A stretch of DNA of 64,000 nucleotides from NCBI GenBank assembly GCA_963931865.1, contig OZ007511.1:7491844-7555843 (forward strand), read 5' to 3'. The translations under genes were made by a program, and so were the position numbers. The notes beneath the pieces were generated by a model, which ran no database searches, was not told the DNA's origin, and saw only the letters and a list, made by a program, of their open reading frames with translations. Within the stretch, counting starts at the first letter, position 1. Every line of letters starts with the position of its first letter. Shown in pieces: positions 20,472-32,500 of the stretch. This DNA comes from Axinella damicornis (Eukaryota; Porifera; Demospongiae; Axinellida; Axinellidae).

Positions 20472-20653
20472 GTGGTGACTAGTATCCACCAGGTCATGAA
20501 GGCCATTCATGTGCAAGAACTCAAGATGAATAGGGTGGTAGGTGCTAGATACTCAGTGAGCACTAGTCTTGATACGTACTCTATACATAGCTATAAATCA
20601 CAGCCAAATTCCAGGACAACCAGCTTGAAAACTGCAGTACAAACATAACTTAC

Positions 20654-20921
20654 AGAACTTCTGTCTCAGCTCTTGAGCCACATCAGGATGGCCGACAAAT
20701 CCCACTGTTTCTGCTGGATCTGCCAGGTTGGGGGAGGGCAGATCCTTGGTAGCCACTTCTCAGTTAGCACAGAAATGAGGCACTTCTGTGGGTTGCTGCG
20801 GTGAAGATCATCAATTACTGGGTAGAAGGGATGTCTAGGTAGGTAATAACGGCTCGCCATTTGTCGGGAACAGTATGGTATAGGTGCTGCAGAAGTTGTT
20901 TCTGTGTTGGTTTCCAGCAAC
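20654..20921 (-). pseudogene. exon-like segment with strong splice sites but no open frame
   Basis: On the minus strand an excellent acceptor (TTTTCTCTTGCAG) and a perfect donor (CT|GTAAGT) bound 268 bases. The first part is coding-like in one frame (SRQMASRYYLPRHPFYPVID) and the last part in another (NLADPAETVGFVGHPDVAQE); neither is open throughout. A frameshift near 20750 would explain it, or the first frame may end at the TGA at 20666 as a last coding exon. No family is recognised. Confidence 0.35.
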
Positions 20922-21476
20922 CTGCAAGAGAAAAGTATAGGGTAATGACTAATGATATAACTCACACTACACACTACCTAAGAAACTGCATAAAATTCTG
21001 CCCTATTAGCTCAAGTTTTTAGGGATCCATCACATCATTCATTCAGCCTACAACAATAACAGTCAGAACAATTATCCTTCATTCATCTACATGAGCAATT
21101 AAAGTTACCAGGCTCTTTCCTCTCTCCCCATATAATATATGAAGAGAGCGCAGGACCGAGGCTACTGTAATACTACCCAAGTACATACTATCCAGAAAGA
21201 ACTGCGAGCGGATACACCGTAGGTGCAGGTGGGTATACGCCACTGTTGATACATATATACGCTCTGGTTCCAAACCTGTACTGACAACCACAGCTACGCC
21301 TTTGGCATGAGGAAAAAAGGCTCACAACAGGCAGAAATTGCTATCGCTCGTGCAATTACTTTGCCTGTTGCTCGTGCAATTATTCCCAAATTGCACTCGA
21401 AACCCATGTGATTACAAATACCACAGCAGACCATCCTATTACATAATTACACATACAGGATACTAGAGGTTGCAAT

Positions 21477-21618
21477 AGATTATTATAGATTACTGGAGAT
21501 TATGATTGGATTACTAGAGATTACTGGAAATTACTAGAGATTACTGGAGATTACTATGGATTACAAGAGATCACTGAGATTTACTACACAATACAGGGGA
21601 TTACAGGAGATTACTATT
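21477..21618. repeat. minisatellite of GATTACTGGAGA-like units
   Basis: About ten degenerate copies of an approximately 12-base unit (GATTACTGGAGA and variants such as GATTACTAGAGA) occur in a row. Confidence 0.75.
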
Positions 21619-21626
21619 AGATATAC

Positions 21627-21749
21627 CTTAGGAGGTTCTGCTGGTGCTGACACGTGAGGAACATCAATCCACAAAGTTGGCAGGTAATATGCCAGACCTG
21701 TCATCAACGACGTCGACTCTAGATCTGGATCCACTCTTGTGACCAACTT
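21627..21749 (-). CDS. weak exon candidate, unknown gene
   Basis: On the minus strand an acceptor-like AATCAAG and a donor CTAAG|GTATAT bound an open frame containing DPDLESTSLMTGLAYYLPTL. It could belong with 20654-20921 and 22144-22277, which are on the same strand. No domain is recognised. Confidence 0.28.
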
Positions 21750-22143
21750 GATTACACCTCCAGTCTACGTAGGTACATGGATAGTGAGAAGGTTCATTGG
21801 GTGAATCACAACAAAAGTTTCATCTTACAACCGGATTGTGAATGACATGAAGGGAGCTACAGGGATCAAAGGCCATGGTGACCTCTGAATCCTGTCAGCT
21901 ACACAACAGTGGAAATATCAAGCTTTGAGACTCACTGCCATGGATGTTCAGTGATCAAACTTTGTATACATGTAAAGAGTTTTTGGGGCGAGCCTAAGCG
22001 AGCCCCACATAGAAGTGTAAAACATGAGCTATGTCTCTATGTCTGTATGTGCACGTCTTACATGTGAACATCTTAGCGTAAATTACTTCTGCAAATAACT
22101 GAAAGCTCCAGCATCATGAGAAACCTAGCAATTGAGTGCTCAC

Positions 22144-22277
22144 CAATGATGTCATTAACAAGTTTGAGATGCAAATCATGAACAGTACCGGTATACCTCC
22201 ACAACAGAAATAGCGATGGGTGGTACCACGGCAACACAGATGTGCTTTCATATACTTCTGTCATCTCTATCTTCAAC
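22144..22277 (-). CDS. weak exon candidate, unknown gene
   Basis: An acceptor-like GTGAGTCAG at 22278 and a donor ATTG|GTGAGC at 22144/22143 bound a minus-strand open frame with the peptide MTEVYESTSVLPWYHPSLF. The composition is protein-like, but no family is recognised. Confidence 0.27.
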
Positions 22278-22580
22278 CTGACTCACCGCCCCTGTGGAAG
22301 ACACGAATCATGAACAGTCTACCTCTTCAATGGCCACAACAAGTACGGAGATAATTCATGCATGAATCCAGATCTGCCTCTTCAATCAGTTCAATGGCTA
22401 CTGTGACTGGCACACCACATTGCAACACAGTCGGCGATAGTGCTTTCATGCTTGTTCAGTGTCAATTGTACTGCAGGTAGACTCACAGATCAGCACTCCT
22501 GCGGATATGTGTGTACTTTGGCGTGATCTGCGTCCTGAGGTTGTGCTACATTGTATGCACATTCTGATGACAGTCGTGCG

Positions 22581-22682
22581 CATGCAACTGCTCCATGTTC
22601 TGCACATGCAACTGCTCCATGTTCTGCACATGCAACTGCTCCATGTTCTGCACATGCAACTGCTCCATGTTCTGCACATGCA
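22581..22682. repeat. 24-bp minisatellite, about four copies
   Basis: The unit CATGCAACTGCTCCATGTTC plus TGCA repeats exactly with period 24. The open frames across it on both strands (QLLHVLHM, CTCNCSMF) are repeat artefacts. Confidence 0.9.
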
Positions 22683-23140
22683 CACGTTCAGGCTCGCCCC
22701 ACAATGCTGTACCTTCTCCTAGCTTAATTATGTGCAAGTCTCAATTTAATGTATGCTTATTCTTCCAGAATGGTAGATCAACAAGCAATACACTAGTTCC
22801 GACAGGCTGATTCCTGCTTCATATATACACGAATGGTAGCTCACAGGGGTGGGAGTAAGGTCTTCCCAGGCTATGGGCTGGGAACAAGGGTAGTATTACA
22901 GCTATTTTAGCAACAGGGGAGCTGCAACCCACTTTCAATCAGGTGGTACTAATGCTTAGGTGATAAACACACTTATAGGGTCCACAATTAAGACACTTGA
23001 GATGAGTGAGTTCTTACATAAGTGGCCTGCATACTTTTTCTGTTTTCAGTTTTTGCTCTGGTGTTGGAAAGATCCGGAGATCCGGTGGTAGCTAGGGATC
23101 TTTCTGTTACTGTGCAAGGTACCTTCACCTACATGTACCC

Positions 23141-23546
23141 TAGCCTCATACCCAGTCCCACGCCCAGCTTTTCGTCGCTGCTTAGTACGGTAAAGCGGGG
23201 AGGGCCTGGTACATTTCCACACGTGAGCATGACGTAATTGAAAAACCGCAAAATTTTCAGAACGAAGACGCTACGTTTTGCGTGTTATTCAGCCATCTAC
23301 ATGTTCAACGCTCGGTGAGTATGACAGTGCCCCCCCCCCCCCCCCCCCCCCCCGCTAGCTAGATACGTGTGGTGTGTTACCCGGTACCTTCGCTCTTCTT
23401 GCTGTTCTGAGACCCACTACGCCCACGTTAAACTTCCGGTCTTTCCACCCTTGACGTCACTCACGTAAGGAAATGTACCAGGCCCACCCCGCTTTACCGT
23501 ACTAAGCAGCGACGAAAAGCTGGGCGTGGGACTGGGTACGAGGCTA
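23141..23546. mobile_element. MITE, 406 bp, TAGCCT type, perfect 9-bp TSD
   Basis: The element starts TAGCCTCATACCCAGTCCC and ends GACTGGGTACGAGGCTA, with inverted repeats of roughly 80-90 bases. Flanking CATGTACCC occurs at 23132-23140 and 23547-23555, a perfect 9-bp duplication. It is the inverted relative of the 19628-20471 element. Confidence 0.88.
23330..23353. repeat. poly-C run, 24 bases, at a MITE centre
   Basis: The homologous position has five C/G in the copy at 19628-20471 (near 20277) and six C in the copy at 61645-61956 (near 61798). The run has therefore expanded inside this copy. Confidence 0.9.
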
Positions 23547-23962
23547 CATGTACCCTGTTTCTGTTCTTCGGTTTGCGTCAACGATTATACATGGAAGCAA
23601 AAGAGCAGCGAAAAAAGGGGAAGGCTTGGTATCATTCATCACGTGAGTGATGTCAGGTGGACAAAAGATGAACGTGGGTGGTTGTGTGGTCATTTCAGCA
23701 GGTTGTCGATCAGTTCATCGTCCAGTCGGCTAGGTTCGAATGCTCCACAGTTAGGTCAAGACTCCAGACGGTCTACACAACTTCGTTCAGCCAGTGTGTA
23801 AACTTATTTGTGGTTGGGCCTCATGTCCCCTACGTCCACCTGATGTCAACACATATCAAAGAACAGAAAACGGCATAGGCCTCGCAATGAGGCTATTATT
23901 GAGGTATGCAGCTCTAAAAGAGCGGCATTACGTTACTGTGATACTCTCAACTGGTACCTACC

Positions 23963-24056
23963 TAGTCTATCGAGCTAGACCAAATTTCTCTCGCTCCGGA
24001 AGTTGGGGCCCCCAACTTCCGGAAGCGAGAGAATATTGGTCTAGCTCGATAGACTA
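23963..24056. mobile_element. 94-bp palindromic mini-element, perfect 9-bp TSD
   Basis: The two 47-base halves are nearly perfect complements (TAGTCTATCGAGCTAGACC... and its mirror, meeting at GGGGCCCCC). The element is flanked by GTACCTACC at 23954-23962 and 24057-24065. It consists of little more than two terminal repeats back to back. Confidence 0.88.
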
Positions 24057-24261
24057 GTACCTACCTTGACAGTGAGTCTTGTTGCAGGAGGATTGGTGGC
24101 AAGAGACAGAGGGGACAGTCTGCTGGCAGGTGGAGATCTGCTGGTGGGTGGTGGTCTGCTGGCAGGTTGAAGTCTGTTTGTGGGTGGATGTCTGTTGGTG
24201 GTCAGAGGAGGGAGACGGCTTCACAGTCACATCTAAAGGGATGATAAGAGTATCGATCAAC

Positions 24262-24332
24262 AAGCCTCGTTTCCCAGTTCGAGTTTAAGCGATCAAAAAA
24301 CTGGAGGTGTAGAAGGCTTGGGAATGAGGCTA
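24262..24332. mobile_element. short MITE relic, 71 bp
   Basis: AAGCCTCGTTTCCCAG on the left and CTTGGGAATGAGGCTA on the right form the ends. The right end (AAAAACTGGAGGTGTAGAAG and following bases) is nearly identical to the right end of the element at 60623-60890. The target duplication is not convincing. Confidence 0.5.
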
Positions 24333-24609
24333 GCATCAAGGTATGTGTTTCAAGTGGCTAGAGAGTAGATTGTGATGAGCAAATCATTAGGTTACTGGGC
24401 TGGACTCGCATACATTTCATGGATACCATATGATTCCTCTGGTACCGTACCTACCTATACATGTAGCTTTCTTTAAAGGACTCTAGGCACATGGGAGACT
24501 ACAAGTAGTTATGTAACTGCACCTCTTAGAAACAAGGTCACAAACTTTCAAGGTTTCAAATCACTAACAGCATGAATGAATGGCTTCTGTACAACTCACC
24601 AGCTTCAAG

Positions 24610-24738
24610 TTATGTTATCCGCCGAGTCATCCGCCGAGTGACTTCCGGTATACTTTTCCGCGGCCGCCGACTCGAAACTTTGCTAGAACCCCGCATGAAG
24701 TGCTTCTTTTGGAGTACAGGCGCCTAGGCAGGAAGAGC
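24610..24738 (+). promoter_or_regulatory. GC-rich promoter-like segment
   Basis: A locally GC-rich stretch carries ACTTCCGG (ETS-type) at about 24640 and CCGCGGCCGCCG, directly upstream of the ATG at 24739. It resembles the ETS-rich promoter at 2231-2330. Confidence 0.35.
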
Positions 24739-24778
24739 ATGGGGAGTAAATCGCAAAAAGCCTGCAGGGTGGATAACT
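24739..24778 (+). CDS. possible first coding exon facing the satellite
   Basis: ATG at 24739 (AGCATGGGG) opens 13 codons (MGSKSQKACRVDN) and ends at a strong donor, AACT|GTAAGT. If real, the next exon must lie downstream, beyond the small element at 24946 or even beyond the 28-kb satellite. No continuation was identified. Confidence 0.3.
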
Positions 24779-24945
24779 GTAAGTTAAGTCTCCGTCAACT
24801 ATGCTATGTATAACTACTTTCGATCACCGTTACATGTACACACAGCATGAAATGGCATACTGTCAGGCACATTTGAACCAAGGGCATAGACAGTAAGGGT
24901 TTCCTCTTCAGAGAACGCACAAAAAATCAGTTCCAGGGTTATAGA

Positions 24946-25335
24946 TAGTCTCGGAACCAGACCCTTCGTGCGGGGGAGGAGGAAAGGGTCTGGGCACGTT
25001 CCTACATTCGAGTTGTCCTCACGGAATGTAATTATGCGTGGTAATTAGCAATCAACTGCGATACCACACGTACGATCACAGTCACCTGCTCGTTGCTCCC
25101 CTCGACTATTGTCAGACACTCGCGGGTAACGCGGTACGGCACAGCGATTTGCCATGTCTAGTCACTGGCGACATCGAAAGCCTGGAGAAAAATTGTTTCC
25201 CTGACGTCATTCGCAATCAACGCTTCTGATTCGTTAGGTCAACATTCCAACCTGGGGACAACTCGAATGTAAGATGGTGCCCAGACCCTTTCCTCCTCCC
25301 CTGCACAAAGGGTCTGGTTCCGAGGACCGAGACTA
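24946..25335. mobile_element. MITE, 390 bp, TAGTCT type, perfect 9-bp TSD
   Basis: Inverted repeats of about 75-80 bases (TAGTCTCGGAACCAGACCC... and its mirror ending CCGAGGACCGAGACTA) enclose non-coding DNA. The 9-mer GGTTATAGA flanks it at 24937-24945 and 25336-25344. Confidence 0.88.
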
Positions 25336-25746
25336 GGTTATAGAGACTATTTTCTACTGAGTCAGTACGATGCTGAAGGTACCAGCTGTGATCAAGCATG
25401 TACAGCTATATGACATGCTGGCCAGATGGTGGTAGGGGCAGGGGGCTGAGGAGGGGGGAGCTCAGATGAATCTCTGGACAACAGTCCCAAGACTCACCAC
25501 AAAGATTTCAAGCCTCAATCCCCTCAAAGTCATGTGTGTATGTGGGGGAGTGTGGTACTGTAGTCGCTCGTATGAGAGTTGGACCTGTGCGTAAAAGTGA
25601 TTATGTGAGCTGTGCTTAATAACACACCACCATGGTATGTTGTGTAGTGATGGTCTGATGGGGTCAATGCCAATGCCCAAAGGTTCAGTGACTATAGTAT
25701 CCAGTTGTAGTGAAATGAGTGTTTTTCATGATGAACTTCCTCTTTG

Positions 25747-25751
<5 letters not shown>

Positions 25752-25791
<40 letters not shown>
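25752..25791. repeat. (CA)20 microsatellite
   Basis: Twenty uninterrupted CA dinucleotides lie just before the satellite. Confidence 0.95.
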
Positions 25792-25794
<3 letters not shown>

Positions 25795-26699
25795 CCAAAA
25801 GGAAACCTGGCTCACCACAAAGATTTCCTACCTGCTCTACCTGGCTCTACCTCTGCTCTACCTGGCTCTACCTCTGCTCTACCTGGCTCTACCTGGCTCT
25901 ACCTCTGCTCTACCTGGCTCTACCTGGATCTACCTCTGCTCTACCTGGCACTACCTCTGCTCTACCTGGCTCTACCTCTGCTCTACCTCTGCTCTACCTG
26001 GCTCTACCTCTGCTCTACCTGGCTCTACCTCTGCTCTACCTGGCTCTACCTGGCTCTACCTCTGCTCTACCTGGCTCTACCTCTGCTCTACCTGGCTCTA
26101 ACTGGCTCTACTTCTGCTCTACCTGGCTCTACCTCTGCTCTACGTGGCTCTACCTCTGCTCTACCTCTGCTCTACCTGGCTCTACCTCTGCTCTACCTCT
26201 GCTCTACCTGGCTCTACCTCTGCTCTACCTGGCTCTACCTCTGCTCTACCTGGCTCTACCTGGCTCTACCTCTGCTCTACCTGGCTCTACCTCTGCTCTA
26301 CCTGGCTCTACCTCTGCTCTACCTGCCTCTACCTGGCTCTATATACCTCTGCTCTACCTGGCTCTACCTCTGCTCTACCTGGCTCTACCTCTGCTCTACC
26401 TCTGCTCTACCTGGCTCTACCTCTGCTCTACATCTGCTCTACCTGGCTCTACCTCTGCTCTACCTGGCTCTACCTCTGCTGTACCTGGCTCTACCTCTAC
26501 TCTACCTGGCTCTACCTCTGCTCTACCTGGCTCTACCTCTGCTCTACCTCTGCTCTACCTGGCTCTACCTCTGCTCTACCTATGCTCTACCTGGCTCTAC
26601 CTGGCTCTACCTCTGCTCTGCATGGCTCTACCTCTGCTCTACCTGGCTCTACCTCTGCTCTACCTCTGCTCTACCTGGCTCTACCTCTTCTCTACCTCT

Positions 26700-29525
26700 G
26701 CTCTACCTGGCTCTACCTATGCTCTACCTGGCTCTACCTCTGCTCTACCTGGCTCTACCTGGCTCTACCTCTGCTCTACCTGGCTCTACCTCTGCTCTAC
26801 CTCTGCTCTACCTGGCTCTACCTCTGCTCTACCTGGCTCTACCTCTGCTCTACCTGGCTCTACCTGGCTCTACCTCTGCTCTACCTGGCTCTACCTCTGC
26901 TCTACCTGGCTCTACCTCTGCTCTACCTGCCTCTATCTGGCTCTATATACCTCTGCTCTACCTGGCTCTACCTCTGCTCTACCTGGCTCTACCTCTGCTC
27001 TACCTCTGCTCTACCTGGCTCTACCTCTGCTCTACATCTGCTCTACCTGGCTCTACCTCTGCTCTACCTCTGCTCTACCTGGCTCTACCTCTGCTCTACC
27101 TGGCTCTACCTGTGCTCTACCTCTGCTCTACCTGGCTCTACCTCTGCTCTACCTCTGCTCTACCTGGCTCTACCTCTGCTGTACCTGGCTCTACCTCTAC
27201 TCTACCTGGCTCTACCTCTGCTCTACCTGGCTCTACCTCTGCTGTACCTGGCTCTACCTCTACTCTACCTGGCTCTACCTCTGCTCTACCTGGCTCTACC
27301 TCTGCTCTACCTCTGCTCTACCTGGCTCTACCTCTGCTCTACCTATGCTCTACCTGGCTCTACCTGGCTCTACCTCTGCTCTGCCTGGCTCTACCTCTGC
27401 TCTACCTGGCTCTACCTCTGCTCTACCTCTGCTCTACCTGGCTCTACCTCTTCTCTACCTCTGCTCTACCTGGCTCTACCTATGCTCTACCTGGCTCTAC
27501 CTGGCTCTACCTCTGCTCTACCTGGCTCTACCTCTGCTCTACCTGGCTCTACCTCTTCTCTACCTCTGCTCTACCTGGCTCTACCTCTGCTCTACCTCTG
27601 CTCTACCTGGCTCTACCTCTGCTCTACCTCTGCTCTACCTGGCTCTACCTCTGCTCTACCTGGCTCTACCTCTGCTCTACCTGGCTCTACCTGGCTCTAC
27701 CTCTGCTCTACCTGGCTCTACCTCTACTCTACCTGGCTCTACCTCTGCTCTACCTCTGCTCTACCTCTGCTCTACCTGGCTCTACCTCTGCTCTACCTGC
27801 CTCTACCTGGCTCTATATACCTCTGCTCTACCTGGCTCTACCTCTGCTCTACCTGGCTCTACCTCTGCTCTACCTCTGCTCTACCTGGCTCTACCTCTGC
27901 TCTACATCTGATCTACCTGGCTCTACCTCTGCTCTACCTCTGCTCTACCTGGCTCTACCTCTGCTCTACCTGGCTCTACCTCTGCTCTACCTATGCTCTA
28001 CCTGGCTCTACCTGGCTCTACCTCTGCTCTGCATGGCTCTACCTCTGCTCTACCTGGCTCTACCTCTGCTCTACCTCTGCTCTACCTGGCTCTACCTCTT
28101 CTCTACCTCTGCTCTACCTGGCTCTACCTATGCTCTACCTGGCTCTACCTCTGCTCTACCTGGCTCTACCTGGCTCTACCTCTGCTCTACCTGGCTCTAC
28201 CTCTGCTCTACCTCTGCTCTACCTGGCTCTACCTCTGCTCTACCTGGCTCTACCTCTGCTCTTCCTGGCTCTACCTGGCTCTACCTCTGCTCTACCTGGC
28301 TCTACCTCTGCTCTACCTGGCTCTACCTCTGCTCTACCTGCCTCTATCTGGCTCTATATACCTCTGCTCTACCTGGCTCTACCTCTGCTCTACCTGGCTC
28401 TACCTCTGCTCTACCTCTGCTCTACCTGGCTCTACCTCTGCTCTACATCTGCTCTACCTGGCTCTACCTCTGCTCTACCTCTGCTCTACCTGGCTCTACC
28501 TCTGCTCTACCTGGCTCTACCTGTGCTCTACCTCTGCTCTACCTGGCTCTACCTCTGCTCTACCTCTGCTCTACCTGGCTCTACCTCTGCTGTACCTGGC
28601 TCTACCTCTACTCTACCTGGCTCTACCTCTGCTCTACCTGGCTCTACCTCTGCTGTACCTGGCTCTACCTCTACTCTACCTGGCTCTACCTCTGCTCTAC
28701 CTGGCTCTACCTCTGCTCTACCTCTGCTCTACCTGGCTCTACCTCTGCTCTACCTATGCTCTACCTGGCTCTACCTGGCTCTACCTCTGCTCTGCCTGGC
28801 TCTACCTCTGCTCTACCTGGCTCTACCTCTGCTCTACCTCTGCTCTACCTGGCTCTACCTCTTCTCTACCTCTGCTCTACCTGGCTCTACCTATGCTCTA
28901 CCTGGCTCTACCTGGCTCTACCTCTGCTCTACCTGGCTCTACCTCTGCTCTACCTGGCTCTACCTCTTCTCTACCTCTGCTCTACCTGGCTCTACCTCTG
29001 CTCTACCTCTGCTCTACCTGGCTCTACCTCTGCTCTACCTCTGCTCTACCTGGCTCTACCTCTGCTCTACCTGGCTCTACCTCTGCTCTACCTGGCTCTA
29101 CCTGGCTCTACCTCTGCTCTACCTGGCTCTACCTCTACTCTACCTGGCTCTACCTCTGCTCTACCTCTGCTCTACCTCTGCTCTACCTGGCTCTACCTCT
29201 GCTCTACCTGCCTCTACCTGGCTCTATATACCTCTGCTCTACCTGGCTCTACCTCTGCTCTACCTGGCTCTACCTCTGCTCTACCTCTGCTCTACCTGGC
29301 TCTACCTCTGCTCTACATCTGATCTACCTGGCTCTACCTCTGCTCTACCTCTGCTCTACCTGGCTCTACCTCTGCTCTACCTGGCTCTACCTCTGCTCTA
29401 CCTCTGCTCTACCTGGCTCTACCTCTGCTCTACCTCTGCTCTACCTGGCTCTACCTCTGCTGTACCTGGCTCTACCTCTACTCTACCTGGCTCTACCTCT
29501 GCTCTACCTGGCTCTACCTCTGCTG
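26700..29525 (+). repeat. higher-order repeat of about 1,411 bp, two copies
   Basis: Rare variants recur at a constant offset: CTATATACC at 26944 and 28355 and again at 27814 and 29225, and CTGTGCTC at 27110 and 28521, each pair 1,411 bases apart. The satellite here is therefore a tandem duplication of a 1.4-kb block. Confidence 0.75.
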
Positions 29526-32500
29526 TACCTGGCTCTACCTCTACTCTACCTGGCTCTACCTGGCTCTACCTCTGCTCTACCTCTGCTCTACCTGGCTCTA
29601 CCTCTGCTCTACCTATGCTCTACCTGGCTCTACCTGGCTCTACCTCTGCTCTGCCTGGCTCTACCTCTGCTCTACCTGGCTCTACCTCTGCTCTACCTCT
29701 GCTCTACCTGGCTCTACCTCTTCTCTACCTCTGCTCTACCTGGCTCTACCTATGCTCTACCTGGCTCTACCTCTGCTCTACCTGGCTCTACCTGGCTCTA
29801 CCTCTGCTCTACCTGGCTCTACCTCTGCTCTACCTGGCTCTACCTCTGCTCTACCTCTGCTCTACCTGGCTCTACCTCTGCTCTACATCTGCTCTACCTG
29901 GCTCTACCTCTGCTCTACCTCTGCTCTACCTGGCTCTACCTCTGCTCTACCTGGCTCTACCTGTGCTCTACCTCTGCTCTACCTGGCTCTACCTCTGCTC
30001 TACCTCTGCTCTACCTGGCTCTACCTCTGCTGTACCTGGCTCTACCTCTGCTGTACCTGGCTCTACCTCTACTCTACCTGGCTCTACCTCTGCTCTACCT
30101 GGCTCTACCTCTGCTGTACCTGGCTCTACCTCTACTCTACCTGGCTCTACCTCTGCTCTACCTGGCTCTACCTCTGCTCTACCTCTGCTCTACCTGGCTC
30201 TACCTCTGCTCTACCTATGCTCTACCTTGCTCTACCTGGCTCTACCTCTGCTCTGCCTGGCTCTACCTCTGCTCTACCTGGCTCTACCTCTGCTCTACCT
30301 CTGCTCTACCTGGCTCTACCTCTTCTCTACCTCTGCTCTACCTGGCTCTACCTATGCTCTACCTGGCTCTACCTGGCTCTACCTCTGCTCTACCTGGCTC
30401 TACCTCTGCTCTACCTGGCTCTACCTCTGCTCTACCTCTGCTCTACCTGGCTCTACCTCTGCTCTACCTCTGCTCTACCTGGCTCTACCTCTGCTCTACC
30501 TCTGCTCTACCTGGCTCTACCTCTGCTCTACCTGGCTCTACCTCTGCTCTACCTGGCTCTACCTCTGCTCTACCTCTGCTCTATCTGGCTCTACCTCTGC
30601 TCTACCTATGCTCTACCTTGCTCTACCTGGCTCTACCTCTGCTCTGCCTGGCTCTACCTCTGCTCTACCTGGCTCTACCTCTGCTCTACCTCTGCTCTAC
30701 CTGGCTCTACCTCTTCTCTACCTCTGCTCTACCTGGCTCTACCTATGCTCTACCTGGCTCTACCTGGCTCTACCTCTGCTCTACCTGGCTCTACCTCTGC
30801 TCTACCTGGCTCTACCTCTGCTCTACCTCTGCTCTACCTGGCTCTACCTCTGCTCTACCTCTGCTCTACCTGGCTCTACCTCTGCTCTACCTCTGCTCTA
30901 CCTGGCTCTACCTCTGCTCTACCTGGCTCTACCTCTGCTCTACCTGGCTCTACCTGGCTCTACCTCTGCTCTACCTGGCTCTACCTCTGCTCTACCTGGC
31001 TCTACCTCTGCTCTACCTCTGCTCTACCTCTGCTCTACCTGGCTCTACCTCTGCTCTACCTGCCTCTACCTGGCTCTATATACCTCTGCTCTACCTGGCT
31101 CTACCTCTGCTCTACCTGGCTCTACCTCTGCTCTACCTCTGCTCTACCTGGCTGTACCTCTGCTCTACATCTGCTCTACCTGGCTCTACCTCTGCTCTAC
31201 CTCTGCTCTACCTGGCTCTACCTCTGCTCTACCTGGCTCTACCTCTGCTCTACCTCTGCTCTACCTGGCTATACCTCTGCTCTACCTCTGCTCTACCTGG
31301 CTCTACCTCTGCTGTACCTGGCTCTACCTCTACTCTACCTGGCTCTACCTCTGCTCTACCTGGCTCTACCTCTGCTGTACCTGGCTCTACCTCTACTCTA
31401 CCTGGCTCTACCTCTGCTCTACCTGGCTCTACCTCTGCTCTACCTCTGCTCTACCTGGCTCTACCTCTGCTCTACCTATGCTCTACCTGGCTCTACCTGG
31501 CTCTACCTCTGCTCTGCCTGGCTCTACCTCTGCTCTACCTGGCTCTACCTCTGCTTTACCTCTGCTCTACCTGGCTCTACCTCTTCTCTACCTCTGCTCT
31601 ACCTTGCTCTACCTATGCTCTACCTGGCTCTACCTCTGCTCTACCTGGCTCTACCTGGCTCTACCTCTGCTCTACCTTGCTCTACCTCTGCTCTACCTGG
31701 CTCTACCTCTGCTCTACCTCTGCTCTACCTGGCTCTACCTCTGCTCTACCTCTGCTCTACCTGGCTCTACCTCTGCTCTACCTCTGCTCTACCTGGCTCT
31801 ACCTCTGCTCTACCTGGCTCTACCTCTGCTCTACCTGGCTCTACCTGGCTCTACCTCTGCTCTACCTGGCTCTACCTCTGCTCTACCTGGCTCTACCTCT
31901 GCTCTACCTCTGCTCTACCTCTGCTCTACCTGGCTCTACCTCTGCTCTACCTCTGCTCTACCTGTCTCTACCTCTGCTCTACCTGGCTCTACCTCTGCTC
32001 TACCTGGCTCTACCTGGCTCTACCTCTGCTCTACCTGGCTCTACCTCTGCTCTACCTGGCTCTACCTCTGCTCTACCTCTGCTCTACCTGGCTCTACCTC
32101 TGCTCTACCTTTACTCTGCCTGGCTCTACCTGGCTCTACCTCTGCTCTACCTGGCTCTACCTCTGCTCTACCTCTGCTCTACCTGACTCTACCAGGCTCT
32201 ACCTCTGCACTACCTGGCTCTACCTCTGCTCTACCTCTGCTCTACCTGGCTCTACCTCTGCTCTACCTCTGCTCTACCTGGCTCTACCTCTGCTCTACCT
32301 CTGCTCTACCTGGCTCTACCTCTGCTCTACCTGGCTCTACCTCTGCTCTACCTGGCTCTACCTGGCTCTACCTCTGCTCTACCTGGCTCTACCTCAGCTC
32401 TACCTGGCTCTACCTCTGCTCTACCTGCCTCTACCTGGCTCTATATACCTCTGCTCTACCTGGCTCTACCTCTGCTCTACCTGGCTCTACCTCTGCTCTA

